This document shows, one piece after another, positions 28,552 through 39,992 of a DNA stretch of 64,000 nt. Source of the DNA: Psychrobacter immobilis. GTDB lineage: Bacteria; Pseudomonadota; Gammaproteobacteria; Pseudomonadales; Moraxellaceae. The position numbers and the translations under genes are program-made. The notes beneath the pieces were generated by a model. The model ran no database searches, was not told the origin of the DNA, and worked only from the letters and a program-made list of their open reading frames with translations. Numbering within the stretch: the first letter of the stretch is position 1; every line of letters starts with the position of its first letter. The DNA lies in contig CAJGZL010000001.1 in the NCBI GenBank assembly GCA_904846145.1, positions 1,984,001 to 2,048,000 of the forward strand, written 5' to 3'.

Positions 28552-29742
28552 ATGGCAAAGGCCAAGTTTGAACGCAGCAAGCCACACGTCAACGTAGGAA
28601 CTATCGGACACGTTGATCACGGCAAAACCACATTGACAGCAGCTATCGCAACAGTTGCTGCTATTACCTCAGGTGGCGAAGCCAAAGACTACGAGTCTAT
28701 TGACTCAGCCCCAGAAGAAAAAGCCCGTGGCATCACCATCAACACCTCACACGTAGAGTATGACACTGACGCTCGTCATTACGCTCACGTTGATTGCCCA
28801 GGTCACGCCGATTATGTCAAAAACATGATCACCGGTGCTGCTCAGATGGATGGTGCTATCCTAGTCGTATCAGCGACTGATGGCCCAATGCCACAGACTC
28901 GTGAACACATCTTGTTATCACGTCAGGTTGGCGTACCGTACATCGTCGTATTCATGAACAAATGTGACGTAGTAGATGACGAAGAACTACTTGAGCTAGT
29001 TGAAATGGAAGTACGTGAATTACTTTCTGATTACGACTTCCCAGGTGATGACACCCCAATCATCCATGGTTCTGCTACTGAAGCCCTAAAAGGCTCACAA
29101 GAAAAATATGGCCAACCAGCCGTAGTTGAACTACTAAACATTCTTGACACCTACATCCCAGAGCCTGAGCGTGACATCGACAAAGCATTCCTAATGCCAA
29201 TCGAAGACGTCTTCTCAATCTCAGGTCGTGGTACTGTAGTAACTGGCCGTGTTGAATCTGGTATCGTTAAAGTTGGTGACGAAATCGAAATCGTCGGTAT
29301 CCGTGACACTCAAAAAACCACCTGTACCGGTGTAGAGATGTTCCGTAAACTGCTTGACGAAGGTCGTGCAGGCGAAAACTGTGGCGTACTCCTACGTGGT
29401 ACTAAGCGTGAAGACGTACAACGTGGCCAAGTACTTGCTAAGCCAGGTTCAATCACCCCGCATACCAAGTTTGACGCTGAAGTATACGTACTAAGCAAAG
29501 AAGAGGGTGGTCGTCATACGCCATTCCTAAACGGCTATCGTCCACAGTTCTACTTCCGTACTACTGACGTAACTGGCGCAATCCAATTACAAGACGGTAC
29601 TGAAATGGTTATGCCTGGTGATAACGTTGAGATGGGCGTAGAGCTTATCCACCCAATCGCTATGGACAAAGGTCTTCGCTTCGCTATTCGTGAAGGTGGC
29701 CGTACGGTAGGCGCTGGTGTTGTTGCTAACGTAAACGTTTAA
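28552..29742 (+). CDS. tuf: Translation elongation factor Tu
   Basis: This 396-residue GTPase delivers aminoacyl-tRNA to the ribosome. GTPase motifs are G1 [10 protein letters not shown]3 DCPGHADY, G4 NKCD and G5 GSATEAL, with the switch I region [16 protein letters not shown]. Domains 2 and 3 are complete. Codon choice is strongly biased, as expected of a very highly expressed gene. AAAGAGGAAAT precedes the ATG. The usual secE-nusG genes do not follow; a terminator does. Confidence 0.98.
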   Translation: MAKAKFERSKPHVNVGTIGHVDHGKTTLTAAIATVAAITSGGEAKDYESIDSAPEEKARGITINTSHVEYDTDARHYAHVDCPGHADYVKNMITGAAQMDGAILVVSATDGPMPQTREHILLSRQVGVPYIVVFMNKCDVVDDEELLELVEMEVRELLSDYDFPGDDTPIIHGSATEALKGSQEKYGQPAVVELLNILDTYIPEPERDIDKAFLMPIEDVFSISGRGTVVTGRVESGIVKVGDEIEIVGIRDTQKTTCTGVEMFRKLLDEGRAGENCGVLLRGTKREDVQRGQVLAKPGSITPHTKFDAEVYVLSKEEGGRHTPFLNGYRPQFYFRTTDVTGAIQLQDGTEMVMPGDNVEMGVELIHPIAMDKGLRFAIREGGRTVGAGVVANVNV

Positions 29743-29778
29743 GACTTAACCCAAAAGGTTAGACTTATTCAGTTAGTC

Positions 29779-29811
29779 AAAAGCCGCTCTCGAAAGAGGG
29801 TGGCTTTTTTT
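29779..29811 (+). terminator. Terminator of tuf
   Basis: AAAAGCCGCTCTC GAAA GAGGGTGGCTTTT forms a stable stem with a GAAA loop and ends in seven T's. Confidence 0.9.
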
Positions 29812-29825
29812 GTGGGTGTAATAAA

Positions 29826-29857
29826 TGTAGGTTGGTGTCGAGGGACGAGACCCAACA
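29826..29857. repeat. REP-like palindrome
   Basis: TGTAGGTTGGTGTCG, five bases and GAGACCCAACA form an imperfect hairpin. It resembles the GTAGGTTGGG-type repetitive extragenic palindromes found in many Proteobacteria. Only one copy of this exact type is seen here. Confidence 0.5.
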
Positions 29858-29971
29858 TGATAATCGTAATAGGTGTTGCAAGCTTCATTCAAGCTACTAG
29901 CTAAATATACTAAAGGTACATTAATATGTTTCTTCTGATAGATATACCGCAAAAATATTAGAACAGATGAA

Positions 29972-30283
29972 TTGATTAAACAGCAAGATATACCCTGCTT
30001 TTGTAAGGTTAGCAATCAATTCATTCTAACTTTAGATTTCGAACCTTTTATTTTGGAAGGCGAAGCAATAGAGTGGGATAAAGATAAATTGAGCTTGATA
30101 TATCCTTCTGGAGTAGGTGGAGAATATATCTACTATACTCATGCTATGATTTCTATATCTAAAATTTTAGACTGTAAATATAAGATTGAAAGTCTTAAGT
30201 TTTTTAATTCATATTCTGGTTGGTGTTCTATAGTAATTAATGGAGAGTATGCTCCTGAACAAGAGTACGATGAAAACTTTTAA
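29972..30283 (+). CDS. Small orphan protein, possibly a gene fragment
   Basis: The frame encodes 103 residues from a TTG start (LIKQQDIPCFCKV...). It is open a further 10 codons upstream to a TAG at 29939. The neighbouring frame has an ATG (29926) reading MFLLIDIPQKY that stops at once, so a frameshifted 5' end is possible. The protein is acidic and aromatic (SGVGGEYIYYTHAM, FFNSYSGWCSIV), with no signal or membrane segment. I recognise no family. It lies in a repeat-bearing patch beside an immunity-like gene and may itself be an immunity gene remnant. Confidence 0.35.
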   Translation: MIKQQDIPCFCKVSNQFILTLDFEPFILEGEAIEWDKDKLSLIYPSGVGGEYIYYTHAMISISKILDCKYKIESLKFFNSYSGWCSIVINGEYAPEQEYDENF

Positions 30284-30308
30284 TAAGTAGATATTATAAG
30301 CTAGCGTA

Positions 30309-30414
30309 GGGTAGGTTAGCCAAAGCGTAACCCACCAAATCTGTGTTTCAAAATTAGATGACGGGTTAGTTTCTTCTTCACTCTCTACGAGAGCTTGAAT
30401 AAACTAAGCTACCC
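30309..30414. repeat. 106-bp palindromic repeat pair (REPIN-like)
   Basis: The outer ends GGGTAGGTTAG and CTAAGCTACCC are inverted repeats. Each flank also contains a shorter hairpin (GGTTAGCC...GTAACCC at the left, and GCTT/AAGC-type pairing at the right). It lies between two small orphan genes and resembles the element at 9021. Confidence 0.45.
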
Positions 30415-30521
30415 TGTAAAATAATATAAATTAGGTGTTCATAAAAGACTTGTAGTTCATAAAACAGTAAATGCAACAAGAATTATAGTAGCAATTGAGT
30501 TGATAAAGGAGGAAATAATAA

Positions 30522-30803
30522 TTGATTTTCCTATCAAATAGAAAGCGACAAAAACGAGAATTAGATAATATTAGAAGTATTTTTGAAAGATCAGAAAATT
30601 TTTTAAGTGTAGACAGGTATGAGTCCTGTATAGATCTAATAGAACATGATGAAGCAGAAGTTGCTTTAGAGATCCTTTGTTCTAATATTGAAGAAAATGG
30701 TATTGCAATACCTAGTAGTTTGTACTCAGATATAGAAGAATTCTTAGAGAGTTGGAAATCAGCGCATAGTATTGATTACTATAATATCAAAACCTTACCA
30801 TAA
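30522..30803 (+). CDS. Small protein resembling MafI-type immunity proteins
   Basis: This 93-residue acidic helical protein starts at TTG 30522, nine bases after a strong GGAGG (30508-30512). The segment CIDLIEHDEAEVALEILCSNIEENG, given here only as a landmark, resembles the core of MafI family immunity proteins, which protect against MafB polymorphic toxins. That assignment rests on my reading of the pattern. No toxin gene is next to it, so it would be an orphan immunity gene, as is often left behind by toxin-cassette exchange. Confidence 0.5.
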   Translation: MIFLSNRKRQKRELDNIRSIFERSENFLSVDRYESCIDLIEHDEAEVALEILCSNIEENGIAIPSSLYSDIEEFLESWKSAHSIDYYNIKTLP

Positions 30804-30861
30804 AAGAGTAAAGCTTTTTTTAAACTAACTTTACTTGCAGATACATATAATAGAAGAAAAA

Positions 30862-31332
30862 ATGCCAACCATCAAATCACTCACTAAAAATTCATATGAT
30901 TCTCAAAACATCATTCAAGCCGTTGCCGATATAGAAGCAGATATCCAACCACAAGATGCTTGGTCTCACAAAACGTTGAGTGAGCTACTTGAACAAGACA
31001 GCATTGATCTATTAGTCGTTTATCAAAGCGATAAAATCGTTGGCTACTGTCTCTATCAAGTCATCTTTGAACAAGCAGAGATATTACGCATAGGTACTCA
31101 TCCTGATTATCAGAGGCAAGGCATCGCTTCGCAATTATTTACAGCTCTAAATAAAGAGCTACAAGATAATAAGGTAGAGAGCTTAATGTTAGAAGTGCGG
31201 GCGGATAACATACCTGCAATAGCTTTGTACGAGCGCCAAGGATTCGATGTTATTCATAAGCGTAAAGGCTATTACAGCCAACCAAACCAGTCTGCGATTG
31301 ATGCTTTGATTATGCAGCTTATTAAAAGCTAA
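30862..31332 (+). CDS. rimI: GNAT N-acetyltransferase, RimI-like
   Basis: This 156-residue acetyltransferase has the acetyl-CoA loop in RIGTHPDYQRQGIASQL and the RimI-like segment LEVRADNIPAIALYERQGFDVIHKRKGYY (landmarks 31190-31275). RimI acetylates the N-terminal alanine of ribosomal protein S18. ATG 30862 follows an AGAAGAAAA and was preferred to a TTG nine codons upstream. The N-terminal 60 residues are less typical, so another GNAT substrate is possible. Confidence 0.75.
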   Translation: MPTIKSLTKNSYDSQNIIQAVADIEADIQPQDAWSHKTLSELLEQDSIDLLVVYQSDKIVGYCLYQVIFEQAEILRIGTHPDYQRQGIASQLFTALNKELQDNKVESLMLEVRADNIPAIALYERQGFDVIHKRKGYYSQPNQSAIDALIMQLIKS

Positions 31333-31350
31333 GGGTTATGAGGATGGAAA

Positions 31351-31779
31351 CTAGGACAGGGTAGAGTTTCTGAAGTCCTTTTTACTATGTAAGCTATCAT
31401 CACTCTTCATTTGCTCAAGGGTAGCAATGCGCTGAGCTAATAGCTCGACCATTAGATTGATATTGGCTTGTTGTTTTTTGACTTGCTCAAGCTTTTGCTC
31501 AGTAAGTATTAGCTGTTCATCTAGATCAAGATTGCCATCATAATAGTCATTCAGGCTATCTTTGATTTCTATCAAGGTAAAGCCAATCGCTTGCGCACTT
31601 TTTATTAGCTCAATACGCTCAATACATTCAGGATGAAACTCAGTATACAGACGTGATCCTGCTTGGCGCTTACGTGATTTGAGCAACCCCAGCTCATCAT
31701 AATGACGGACTGTGTCTTTGGTGGTATTGGCTTGAGCAGCTAATGTACCGATTAGTAGAAATGTACTATCTTTACTCAT
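31351..31779 (-). CDS. MerR-family transcriptional regulator
   Basis: This 142-residue protein has an N-terminal winged helix-turn-helix (IGTLAAQANTTKDTVRHYDELGLL, then KRQAGSRLYTEF) and a coiled-coil dimer helix (ILTEQKLEQVKKQQANINLMVELL). It has no cysteine cluster, so it is not a typical metal sensor. It lies 11 bases downstream of aat and is probably cotranscribed with trxB-aat. Its target is unknown. Confidence 0.85.
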   Translation of the reverse strand: MSKDSTFLLIGTLAAQANTTKDTVRHYDELGLLKSRKRQAGSRLYTEFHPECIERIELIKSAQAIGFTLIEIKDSLNDYYDGNLDLDEQLILTEQKLEQVKKQQANINLMVELLAQRIATLEQMKSDDSLHSKKDFRNSTLS

Positions 31780-31790
31780 AGCTCACCTAT

Positions 31791-32639
31791 TTATAGCGCG
31801 AGCTGCCAAGGTGTGACAGTCGCTAATTGAGACACGGCTAAGGGTCTGTGGGAATTGGCTTGCCATCGGACAGAACGGCTACTGATAAAGGTCTCTAGTT
31901 GCGTCAAAAACTCAGGACGAGCCAAAGTCGTAGCACCTAAGCTCATTAGATGGTCATTAGGTAATTGGCAATCTACTAGCTCGACATTGCTTTGTTCACA
32001 TAAGCGCATCAGTCCCCAAAAGGCTAGTTTGGAGGCGTTAGAAGCGGTATGAAACATCGACTCGCCAAAGTAGATACTGCCTATCTTGAGACCATATAAG
32101 CCACCGATAAGCTGTCCATGCTCAGGACCGTCTTCATCCCAGACCTCAACACTATGAGCAAAACCGTAGCGGTGTAGCTCAGTATAGGCGTCAATCATCT
32201 CATCGTGAATCCAAGTGTGCGCGCCCTCATCAAGGCCATCACAGCGCGGTAAACTACACGCTCGTATGACCCCATCAAAAGCTTGATTGAGTGTCAGCTG
32301 CCAGCGTGAGTTTTTGGCTTGTTTGCGTAGCGATTTACTAGGCTTATAGTTTGTTGGCATAATGATACAACGTGGATCAGGACACCACCAAGCGATAGGT
32401 TCGTCTTCATTGAACCACGGAAATAGCCCTTGCGCATAGGCAGATAAGATAGTCTCAGACGCCAAGTCAGCGCCCATAGCGACTAGTCCCATACCATCAG
32501 GATCAACGTTTATAGGATCGGGAAAGTCATAATGCCCAAGACTGCGAATGGTTCGACCATAAGTCTCAGGCGTTATATTATTAGCAGTATCATCAGCATA
32601 GCTAGCATCAGTCATATTGCCAAATGCAGAATCATTCAC
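31791..32639 (-). CDS. aat: Leucyl/phenylalanyl-tRNA-protein transferase
   Basis: This enzyme adds Leu or Phe to proteins with N-terminal Arg or Lys, marking them for ClpS/ClpAP degradation. The 282-residue chain shows the family core GLVAMGADLASETILSAY, QGLFPWFNEDEPIAWWCPDP, then HSVEVWDEDG and GGLYGLKIGSIYFGESMF. An N-terminal extension of about 45 polar residues is longer than usual. It starts four bases after the trxB stop, so the two are cotranscribed. Confidence 0.95.
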   Translation of the reverse strand: MNDSAFGNMTDASYADDTANNITPETYGRTIRSLGHYDFPDPINVDPDGMGLVAMGADLASETILSAYAQGLFPWFNEDEPIAWWCPDPRCIIMPTNYKPSKSLRKQAKNSRWQLTLNQAFDGVIRACSLPRCDGLDEGAHTWIHDEMIDAYTELHRYGFAHSVEVWDEDGPEHGQLIGGLYGLKIGSIYFGESMFHTASNASKLAFWGLMRLCEQSNVELVDCQLPNDHLMSLGATTLARPEFLTQLETFISSRSVRWQANSHRPLAVSQLATVTPWQLAL

Positions 32640-32642
32640 TGA

Positions 32643-34064
<1,422 letters not shown>

Positions 34065-37000
34065 GTGATATCAGCAGCGACTATCGACTATTTAAAAAAA
34101 GGCATTTTTACTATTTTGGGGATTATAGTAGCTATCTATCTATTTGTCATTTTGCTCACCTTTACAGGTAACGATCCTAGCTGGTCGCATATTAGTAGCG
34201 ATATGACGACCATAAATAATATGGGCGGCGCTATGGGCGCTTGGTTATCTGACTTATTGTATAGCTTTTTTGGCTTTGGCGCTTGGTGGTTACTGGCATT
34301 TTTGATTTATGAATCTATACTGATTTGGTGGGATAGTAAGCCGACGTTTTGGGTTTTACGTCTAGTGGCTTATGTGTTTTTGCTATTGAGTGCCAGCGCC
34401 TTATTTGCGCAAGTGGTCGCACTCATTCAGCACGTCACCGATCCTTTAACAGTCGGCTTGCATGGGGTGGCAGGTGGTATTGTCGGTCTAGAGCTACAAG
34501 CGCGCTTGGCGCAGCTACTGACTAAATGGGGCAATGTGGCATTCTTGACGGTATTTGTCATTATTACTGCAACTTTTGCCTTTAATATCCATTGGCAGGC
34601 GCTATATCATAAGCTGACTCGTTTGACCAAATTTGGCTCTGGCGTGCAAGCTCAAGAGCAGCTCAGCACTCAAAAGACAATAGAAGATAGCGACGAGCAG
34701 CTGCAAGATGACTCATTGCCACGACGTACAGATGATAAAGACCTAGTAACCAGTACGCTTACTCGGAATAAAACGGATCTCGGTCAGCTACCGCTTGAAT
34801 TGCAACCACAACCATCTGATACAGATATAGAAGCTGACGATAGTCATTCTCGCTTCGGTCATGTGTTAACAGACTTTTTAAGTAAATCAGGGCTGGGTGC
34901 TAGTGTCAAAGCTTCGATGCTAGCGGCTACAGAGGCGGCGGCGACTAATAGAATGATCAGCGACAACCTGCAAACGGCTACCGCTGTATCAGGTACTCAA
35001 AGTAGCGCAAATAATGCTCATCATTCAAATGCGTCAGTAACTAAAATAATTGAGCCTAACGCTTCTATCCGCAAAGTTGAGCCAAGTTTTGCTTGGAATG
35101 ATTCAGGTATGGTCGATGACTTATTAGCTAATAATGAGTTTGCACCTCAGTCGCCTATGCCTGACTCTACTACTCCTGCTACTGAGTCTACTAATAAAGA
35201 ACCAGTAGCGCCTAGTCATCGGGTTGATCAAGCTAATCACTACGATCAGCCCAACAATAATGAAAGCGCCTATAGTGAGTCAGCTCCAGCTCATATCGAA
35301 AACGAAACCAGTGCTGAGACCAATATCAACGCCGATACTGACGAACCACAGCCTCAAAGCGAACAATCTCAAGCGACGACTGTTGATAAGCTGGCAGACT
35401 CATGGTTAGCAGAGCATGAGTCGAATTTAACAGAGATAGAGCCCACTATCGATGATACCCCTGAGGTAAGCACTCAGCAGACAATAGAGCAGCCTACTAA
35501 ATCTGAGACTGTAGCACCAGTAACTGTAACGCCAGTAGCTACGCTGCAAATACAAGAAGCGCCTGAACTGGATACTAAGCTTGAGCCAACTTCACAGCAA
35601 CCTGCTTCGGTCACTAAAGAGCAGGCGCTCGTCACTGATATGACCCCGACTAATACGCCACCTGCCGATCCAAAGGCTGCACCAACTGCTACTGCTAAGC
35701 CAACAATGAGCTTCGCGGTACCTGATGGCGATGCTAGCAATCATATCGAAGATATGATATCTGAGGAAGATGATTCGCCAGCGCCAACGATGCCAGAAAT
35801 CCATGATGATGCGGCGTTCAGTAGTAAATCAAGATCGATGCAAACTGCTCAATATCGAGCACAACTGACGCCGATACCTGGAGTATCAATGTTGGATAAG
35901 CCTGATCCTAATCGTGAGCCAAGCTATACTGTTGCTGAGCTTGAGCAATTATCGGAGTTGCTTGAGATTAAATTGCAAGAGTTTAACGTCAAAGCCAATG
36001 TTGTGAACGCCATTCCAGGTCCAGTCGTTACCCGTTTTGAAGTAGAACTGGCTGCTGGGATAAAAGCCAGCAAAGTCACGGGTATCTCGCGTGATTTAGC
36101 ACGTTCCCTATCGATGGCGTCATTGCGGGTGGTCGAAGTCATCCCAGGCAAACCTTATATCGGTATTGAGGTGCCTAATAAACAGCGTGAAATGGTACGC
36201 TTGATTGAGCTGCTCGACACCGATAAATTTAAAGATCCAAAAGCGCAGATCAGTATGGCGATGGGTAAAGACATTGGTGGTAAAGCGATTATCACCGATT
36301 TAGCACGAGCGCCGCATATGCTAGTCGCAGGTACGACAGGCTCAGGTAAATCAGTCTTGGTTAACTCTATGTTGCTATCGATGTTGCTTAAATACACACC
36401 AAATGAGCTACGACTGATCTTGATTGATCCTAAGCAGCTTGAGCTGGCTAATTATAACGACATACCGCATTTGCTCACGCCAGTCGTCACTGATATGACC
36501 GAAGCGGCCAGCGCCTTATCATGGTGTGTGGCTGAGATGGAGCGTCGTTACCAGCTGATGAGCTTGCTCAAAGTGCGTAAGTTAGATGAGTTTAATAAAA
36601 AGGTACGTGCTGCTGAAAAAGCGGGCAAGCCAATGCTCGATCCTCTATGGCGACCTAATGATAATGTCAGTATTGATCAAGCGCCTAAGCTTAAAACGCT
36701 ACCTATGATTGTCATCGTCGCGGACGAGTTCGCCGATATGATTATGCAGGTCGGTAAGCAAGCTGAAGAGCTGATTACACGGCTAGCGCAGAAGTCACGG
36801 GCAGCTGGTATTCACCTCATACTTGCGACTCAGCGTCCGTCAGTCGATGTTATTACTGGTCTGATCAAAGCCAATATTCCAGTGCGAGCAGCGCTACGGG
36901 TTAACTCAAAAGTCGATTCGCGCACGATCCTAGACAGTGGCGGTGCTGAGGATATGCTTGGTAACGGCGATATGCTGTTCTTAGGGCCAGGACAGATCGA

Positions 37001-37343
37001 ACCTGATCGCGTCCACGGTGCTTATGTCAGTGATGAAGAAGTCAACCGCGTCTGTGATGCCTGGCGTGAGCGCGGCGCTCCTGATTATATTGATAATATG
37101 GCAGGCAACTTTGAGCTATCTAGTTCAGGTGGTGGCAGCTCAGGCGGCGCGTCTGGTGAAGATGACGATCTGTATAATGACGCAGTCGCCTTTATTATAG
37201 AAACCCGTAAAGTCTCCGCATCGTCCATTCAGCGCAAATTTAGCATTGGTTACAACCGAGCTGCACGTATTGTCGACTCGATGGAGGAGGCAGGATTGGT
37301 CAGCTCTATGGGCAAAAGTGGTAAGCGTGAGTTATTGATGTAG
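34065..37343 (+). CDS. ftsK: DNA translocase FtsK
   Basis: This 1092-residue protein anchors at the division septum and pumps chromosome termini apart. The N-terminal 190 residues hold four membrane segments. Residues 200-600 are a Gln/Thr/Ser/Pro-rich linker. The motor domain has Walker A GTTGSGKS near residue 757 and Walker B MIVIVADEFADM. The C-terminal gamma winged helix (residues about 1030-1092) reads KOPS sites on DNA. The start is GTG 34065, with GAGG ten bases before it. It carries its own terminator. Confidence 0.95.
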   Translation: MISAATIDYLKKGIFTILGIIVAIYLFVILLTFTGNDPSWSHISSDMTTINNMGGAMGAWLSDLLYSFFGFGAWWLLAFLIYESILIWWDSKPTFWVLRLVAYVFLLLSASALFAQVVALIQHVTDPLTVGLHGVAGGIVGLELQARLAQLLTKWGNVAFLTVFVIITATFAFNIHWQALYHKLTRLTKFGSGVQAQEQLSTQKTIEDSDEQLQDDSLPRRTDDKDLVTSTLTRNKTDLGQLPLELQPQPSDTDIEADDSHSRFGHVLTDFLSKSGLGASVKASMLAATEAAATNRMISDNLQTATAVSGTQSSANNAHHSNASVTKIIEPNASIRKVEPSFAWNDSGMVDDLLANNEFAPQSPMPDSTTPATESTNKEPVAPSHRVDQANHYDQPNNNESAYSESAPAHIENETSAETNINADTDEPQPQSEQSQATTVDKLADSWLAEHESNLTEIEPTIDDTPEVSTQQTIEQPTKSETVAPVTVTPVATLQIQEAPELDTKLEPTSQQPASVTKEQALVTDMTPTNTPPADPKAAPTATAKPTMSFAVPDGDASNHIEDMISEEDDSPAPTMPEIHDDAAFSSKSRSMQTAQYRAQLTPIPGVSMLDKPDPNREPSYTVAELEQLSELLEIKLQEFNVKANVVNAIPGPVVTRFEVELAAGIKASKVTGISRDLARSLSMASLRVVEVIPGKPYIGIEVPNKQREMVRLIELLDTDKFKDPKAQISMAMGKDIGGKAIITDLARAPHMLVAGTTGSGKSVLVNSMLLSMLLKYTPNELRLILIDPKQLELANYNDIPHLLTPVVTDMTEAASALSWCVAEMERRYQLMSLLKVRKLDEFNKKVRAAEKAGKPMLDPLWRPNDNVSIDQAPKLKTLPMIVIVADEFADMIMQVGKQAEELITRLAQKSRAAGIHLILATQRPSVDVITGLIKANIPVRAALRVNSKVDSRTILDSGGAEDMLGNGDMLFLGPGQIEPDRVHGAYVSDEEVNRVCDAWRERGAPDYIDNMAGNFELSSSGGGSSGGASGEDDDLYNDAVAFIIETRKVSASSIQRKFSIGYNRAARIVDSMEEAGLVSSMGKSGKRELLM

Positions 37344-37375
37344 CGCTTACAGGAGTTTATTTTTAGCAAATTATA

Positions 37376-37408
37376 AAAAGCGAGTTACGAAAGTAGCTCG
37401 TTTTTTTT
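37376..37408 (+). terminator. Terminator of ftsK
   Basis: The stem CGAGTTAC GAAA GTAGCTCG is extended by A/T pairs and followed by eight T's. Confidence 0.85.
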
Positions 37409-37491
37409 ATATAGAATAACTATTATAGTTTTATTGAAAGTTTTAGTTACGCTTAAACTATTGAAATATTAATACTCAAGGACGATAAATT

Positions 37492-38985
37492 ATGTTTAAA
37501 GAATATACCCAATACGACGCATTAGGATTGGCAGAGTTAGTCAGCTCTAAACAAGTTAGTGCTAAAGAATTACTCGATGCTGCGGTTCATCAAGCGAATA
37601 AACTCAATCCAAAGCTCAACGCTATTATTCACCGTTTTGATGAACGCGCCTACAATGCTGCAAAAGCAGGATTGCCAACGGGAGCGTTTACGGGCGTGCC
37701 TTATTTGCTAAAAGATTTATCGTTCAGTCTTGAAGGTGAGCCTATCACGATGGGCAGTCGTAGTGTCAATATCATCTCAGAGCAAGACAGCGAAATCGTT
37801 AAACGCATGAAAGCGTCAGGGGTCAACACTTTTGGTAAGACCAATACTCCAGAGTTTGGTCTGATTATCACTACTGAGCCCAAGGCGCATGGCGTCGCTC
37901 ATAATCCATTCAAAAAAGGCTATAGCACGGGCGGCTCATCGGGTGGCAGCGCAGCAAGCGTTACTAGTGGTATCGTACCGATGGCAGGCGCGGGTGATGG
38001 TGGCGGCTCAATACGTTTTCCAGCGGCGTGGTGCGGGGTATTTGGCATGAAGCCTAGCCGAGGTCGTAACCCAATGGGACCCGCGATTGGTGAAAGTTGG
38101 GATGGTGCGGCGACTGATCACGTGATAACCCGAAGCGTGCGTGATAGCGCGGCGATGCTAGATGCGACTAGTGGCGCGGAAATTGGCGCGCCATATGTAA
38201 TAGCGCCACCTGATGGGACGTTCCTACAAGCGGCAATGCGCGCCCCTCGGCCACTGACTATTGCACTACAAAAGCGGCCTCTGATTGCTAATACAGTAGT
38301 CGATAAAGAAGTATTAGCAGTGTTAGAGCAAACCGTTAAGCAGCTAGAGTCCATGGGTCATCGAGTGGTATCTGCTGAGCCTACTATCAATATAGAGCAG
38401 TTCTGGCACGACTTTATCGTCGTGGTGTGCGCGCATACTGCTTTTACTATCGATAACATTGAGCGTAATTTTGGCTCAGAGCATATCAAAAATTTAGAGC
38501 CACAAACCTATAACATGGCATTGCTAGGACGCTCATTATCCGCGGTGGATTTAGTGCATGCCAAGCATGGCTGGCATAATAGTCAATATCAGACAGGCCT
38601 GCTGCTTGAGCAGTACGATATGATATTATCGCCGACAGTGCCTACCTCTGCGGTCAAGCATGGCGTATTACCACCGAGCCGTATGGATGAGCTATTAATG
38701 CGTAGCTCAGGCATTCTCAATAAAGGTCTTAACATGGGTAAGTTTGCTTTTAATTCGGGCGCGATTGAGAAGCTTAGCCATCCAGTATTGAGCAAAATGG
38801 CCTTTACTTTACTCGGCAATATTACAGGGCTACCCGCGATGTCCGTACCGCTTGGCATGAGTAAAAAAGGTCTACCTATTGGTATGCAGTTCATCGGGCG
38901 TATGAATGATGAGGCGACTTTGTTTAGCTTAGCAGGAGAGCTGGAACGCGCAGGTCTATTTACCAAACCTGCTTTTGAAAAATAG
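37492..38985 (+). CDS. Amidase (amidase-signature family)
   Basis: This 497-residue hydrolase has the Ser-Ser-Lys catalytic triad: Lys74 (YLLKDL), the cis-serine in TGGSSGGSAAS (residues 147-155) and the nucleophile in GDGGGSIRFPA (Ser173). The rest of the chain matches bacterial amidases acting on small or cyclic amides rather than GatA, which has other C-terminal features. The substrate is unknown. It is a single gene between ftsK and a convergent dioxygenase gene. Confidence 0.88.
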   Translation: MFKEYTQYDALGLAELVSSKQVSAKELLDAAVHQANKLNPKLNAIIHRFDERAYNAAKAGLPTGAFTGVPYLLKDLSFSLEGEPITMGSRSVNIISEQDSEIVKRMKASGVNTFGKTNTPEFGLIITTEPKAHGVAHNPFKKGYSTGGSSGGSAASVTSGIVPMAGAGDGGGSIRFPAAWCGVFGMKPSRGRNPMGPAIGESWDGAATDHVITRSVRDSAAMLDATSGAEIGAPYVIAPPDGTFLQAAMRAPRPLTIALQKRPLIANTVVDKEVLAVLEQTVKQLESMGHRVVSAEPTINIEQFWHDFIVVVCAHTAFTIDNIERNFGSEHIKNLEPQTYNMALLGRSLSAVDLVHAKHGWHNSQYQTGLLLEQYDMILSPTVPTSAVKHGVLPPSRMDELLMRSSGILNKGLNMGKFAFNSGAIEKLSHPVLSKMAFTLLGNITGLPAMSVPLGMSKKGLPIGMQFIGRMNDEATLFSLAGELERAGLFTKPAFEK

Positions 38986-39022
38986 GATTTTAGATAGGTT
39001 TAACAATAGTCAGACATTACCC

Positions 39023-39919
39023 TTAATCAAAACGATAAATATCCATACCTAAACTATGATGCGCCATGCTTTGATGCACAACCGAAACCCGTTGACCCGC
39101 GCCTAAAGCAAAGAACAACGGTAACAAGTGCTCATCGCTAGGATGGATATCTTTGTATTGAGGATACTGCTGCCAGTCTAAAGCTGTAGGAATATCGATT
39201 TTTAATTGTTGCAATAACCACAGCTTAAAGTCTTTGGCTTGTTTGTCGATGCTATCAGCATCCCAGCGCATCGCTTGTAGGTTATGAGTGATATTACCTG
39301 AGCCAATAATCATAATCTGCTCATCGCGCAATTGCGCCAGCTGCGCTCCTAATTGATAACAAGCTACGCTATCGTAATTTTGCGGTAGCGATATTTGCAC
39401 AATAGGCACATCAGCCTCAGGATAGAGGTGGCGTAACGGTGCCCAAACTCCGTGATCACAGACTCGTATCGGGTTCACTCTACAAGTGATGCCGCGCTCG
39501 CTCAGTTGCTGCGCTAATGACTCAGCCAGCAGCGTATTACCCGCTACAGGATACTGTATTTCGTACAGCTTTCTGTTAAATCCCGAAAAGTCGTGCCACG
39601 TCTTAGGACTAGGGTTACTGCTAATCTCAAGCTTAGCCGATTGCCAATGTGCTGACATGATTACAATCGCGCGCGGCTTAGGTAGGTTCTGACCGATACG
39701 CGCTAGAGCGCTAGTAGTTGCTGACTGCTCAAGAGCAAGTGTTGGCGCACCATGCGAGATAAAAAGCGCAGGCAAGTGTGCCGCATTGGTCAAGCCAACA
39801 GGCATATCTGCCCAAGCGGCAGCACCTGTGATCGGTAGCACTGATAAAGGAGAAAGTGACACTTTGGACTTACTAGGTTTTGAATAGCTCATGTGCCATT
39901 TATTAGGGCGCAGAGCCAT
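39023..39919 (-). CDS. Extradiol-type dioxygenase, YgiD/DODA family
   Basis: This 298-residue LigB-fold protein has the conserved metal-site segments SHGAPTLAL, SAHWQ, CDHGVWAPLRHLYPEADVP and GSGNITHNL, and a late histidine in HPSDEHLLPLFFA. E. coli YgiD and plant DODA open the ring of DOPA, but the bacterial physiological role is unclear. The first 40 residues (lysine- and serine-rich, then LPITGAAAWAD) are longer than usual; ATG 39892 is an alternative start. Neither candidate has a strong ribosome-binding site. Confidence 0.85.
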   Translation of the reverse strand: MALRPNKWHMSYSKPSKSKVSLSPLSVLPITGAAAWADMPVGLTNAAHLPALFISHGAPTLALEQSATTSALARIGQNLPKPRAIVIMSAHWQSAKLEISSNPSPKTWHDFSGFNRKLYEIQYPVAGNTLLAESLAQQLSERGITCRVNPIRVCDHGVWAPLRHLYPEADVPIVQISLPQNYDSVACYQLGAQLAQLRDEQIMIIGSGNITHNLQAMRWDADSIDKQAKDFKLWLLQQLKIDIPTALDWQQYPQYKDIHPSDEHLLPLFFALGAGQRVSVVHQSMAHHSLGMDIYRFD

Positions 39920-39992
39920 TTTTCAATCATAGGTTGGGTAGATATTTTTATTGGACTATTTTGTTAAACTATTGCTTTAAATAAGGAACGTG

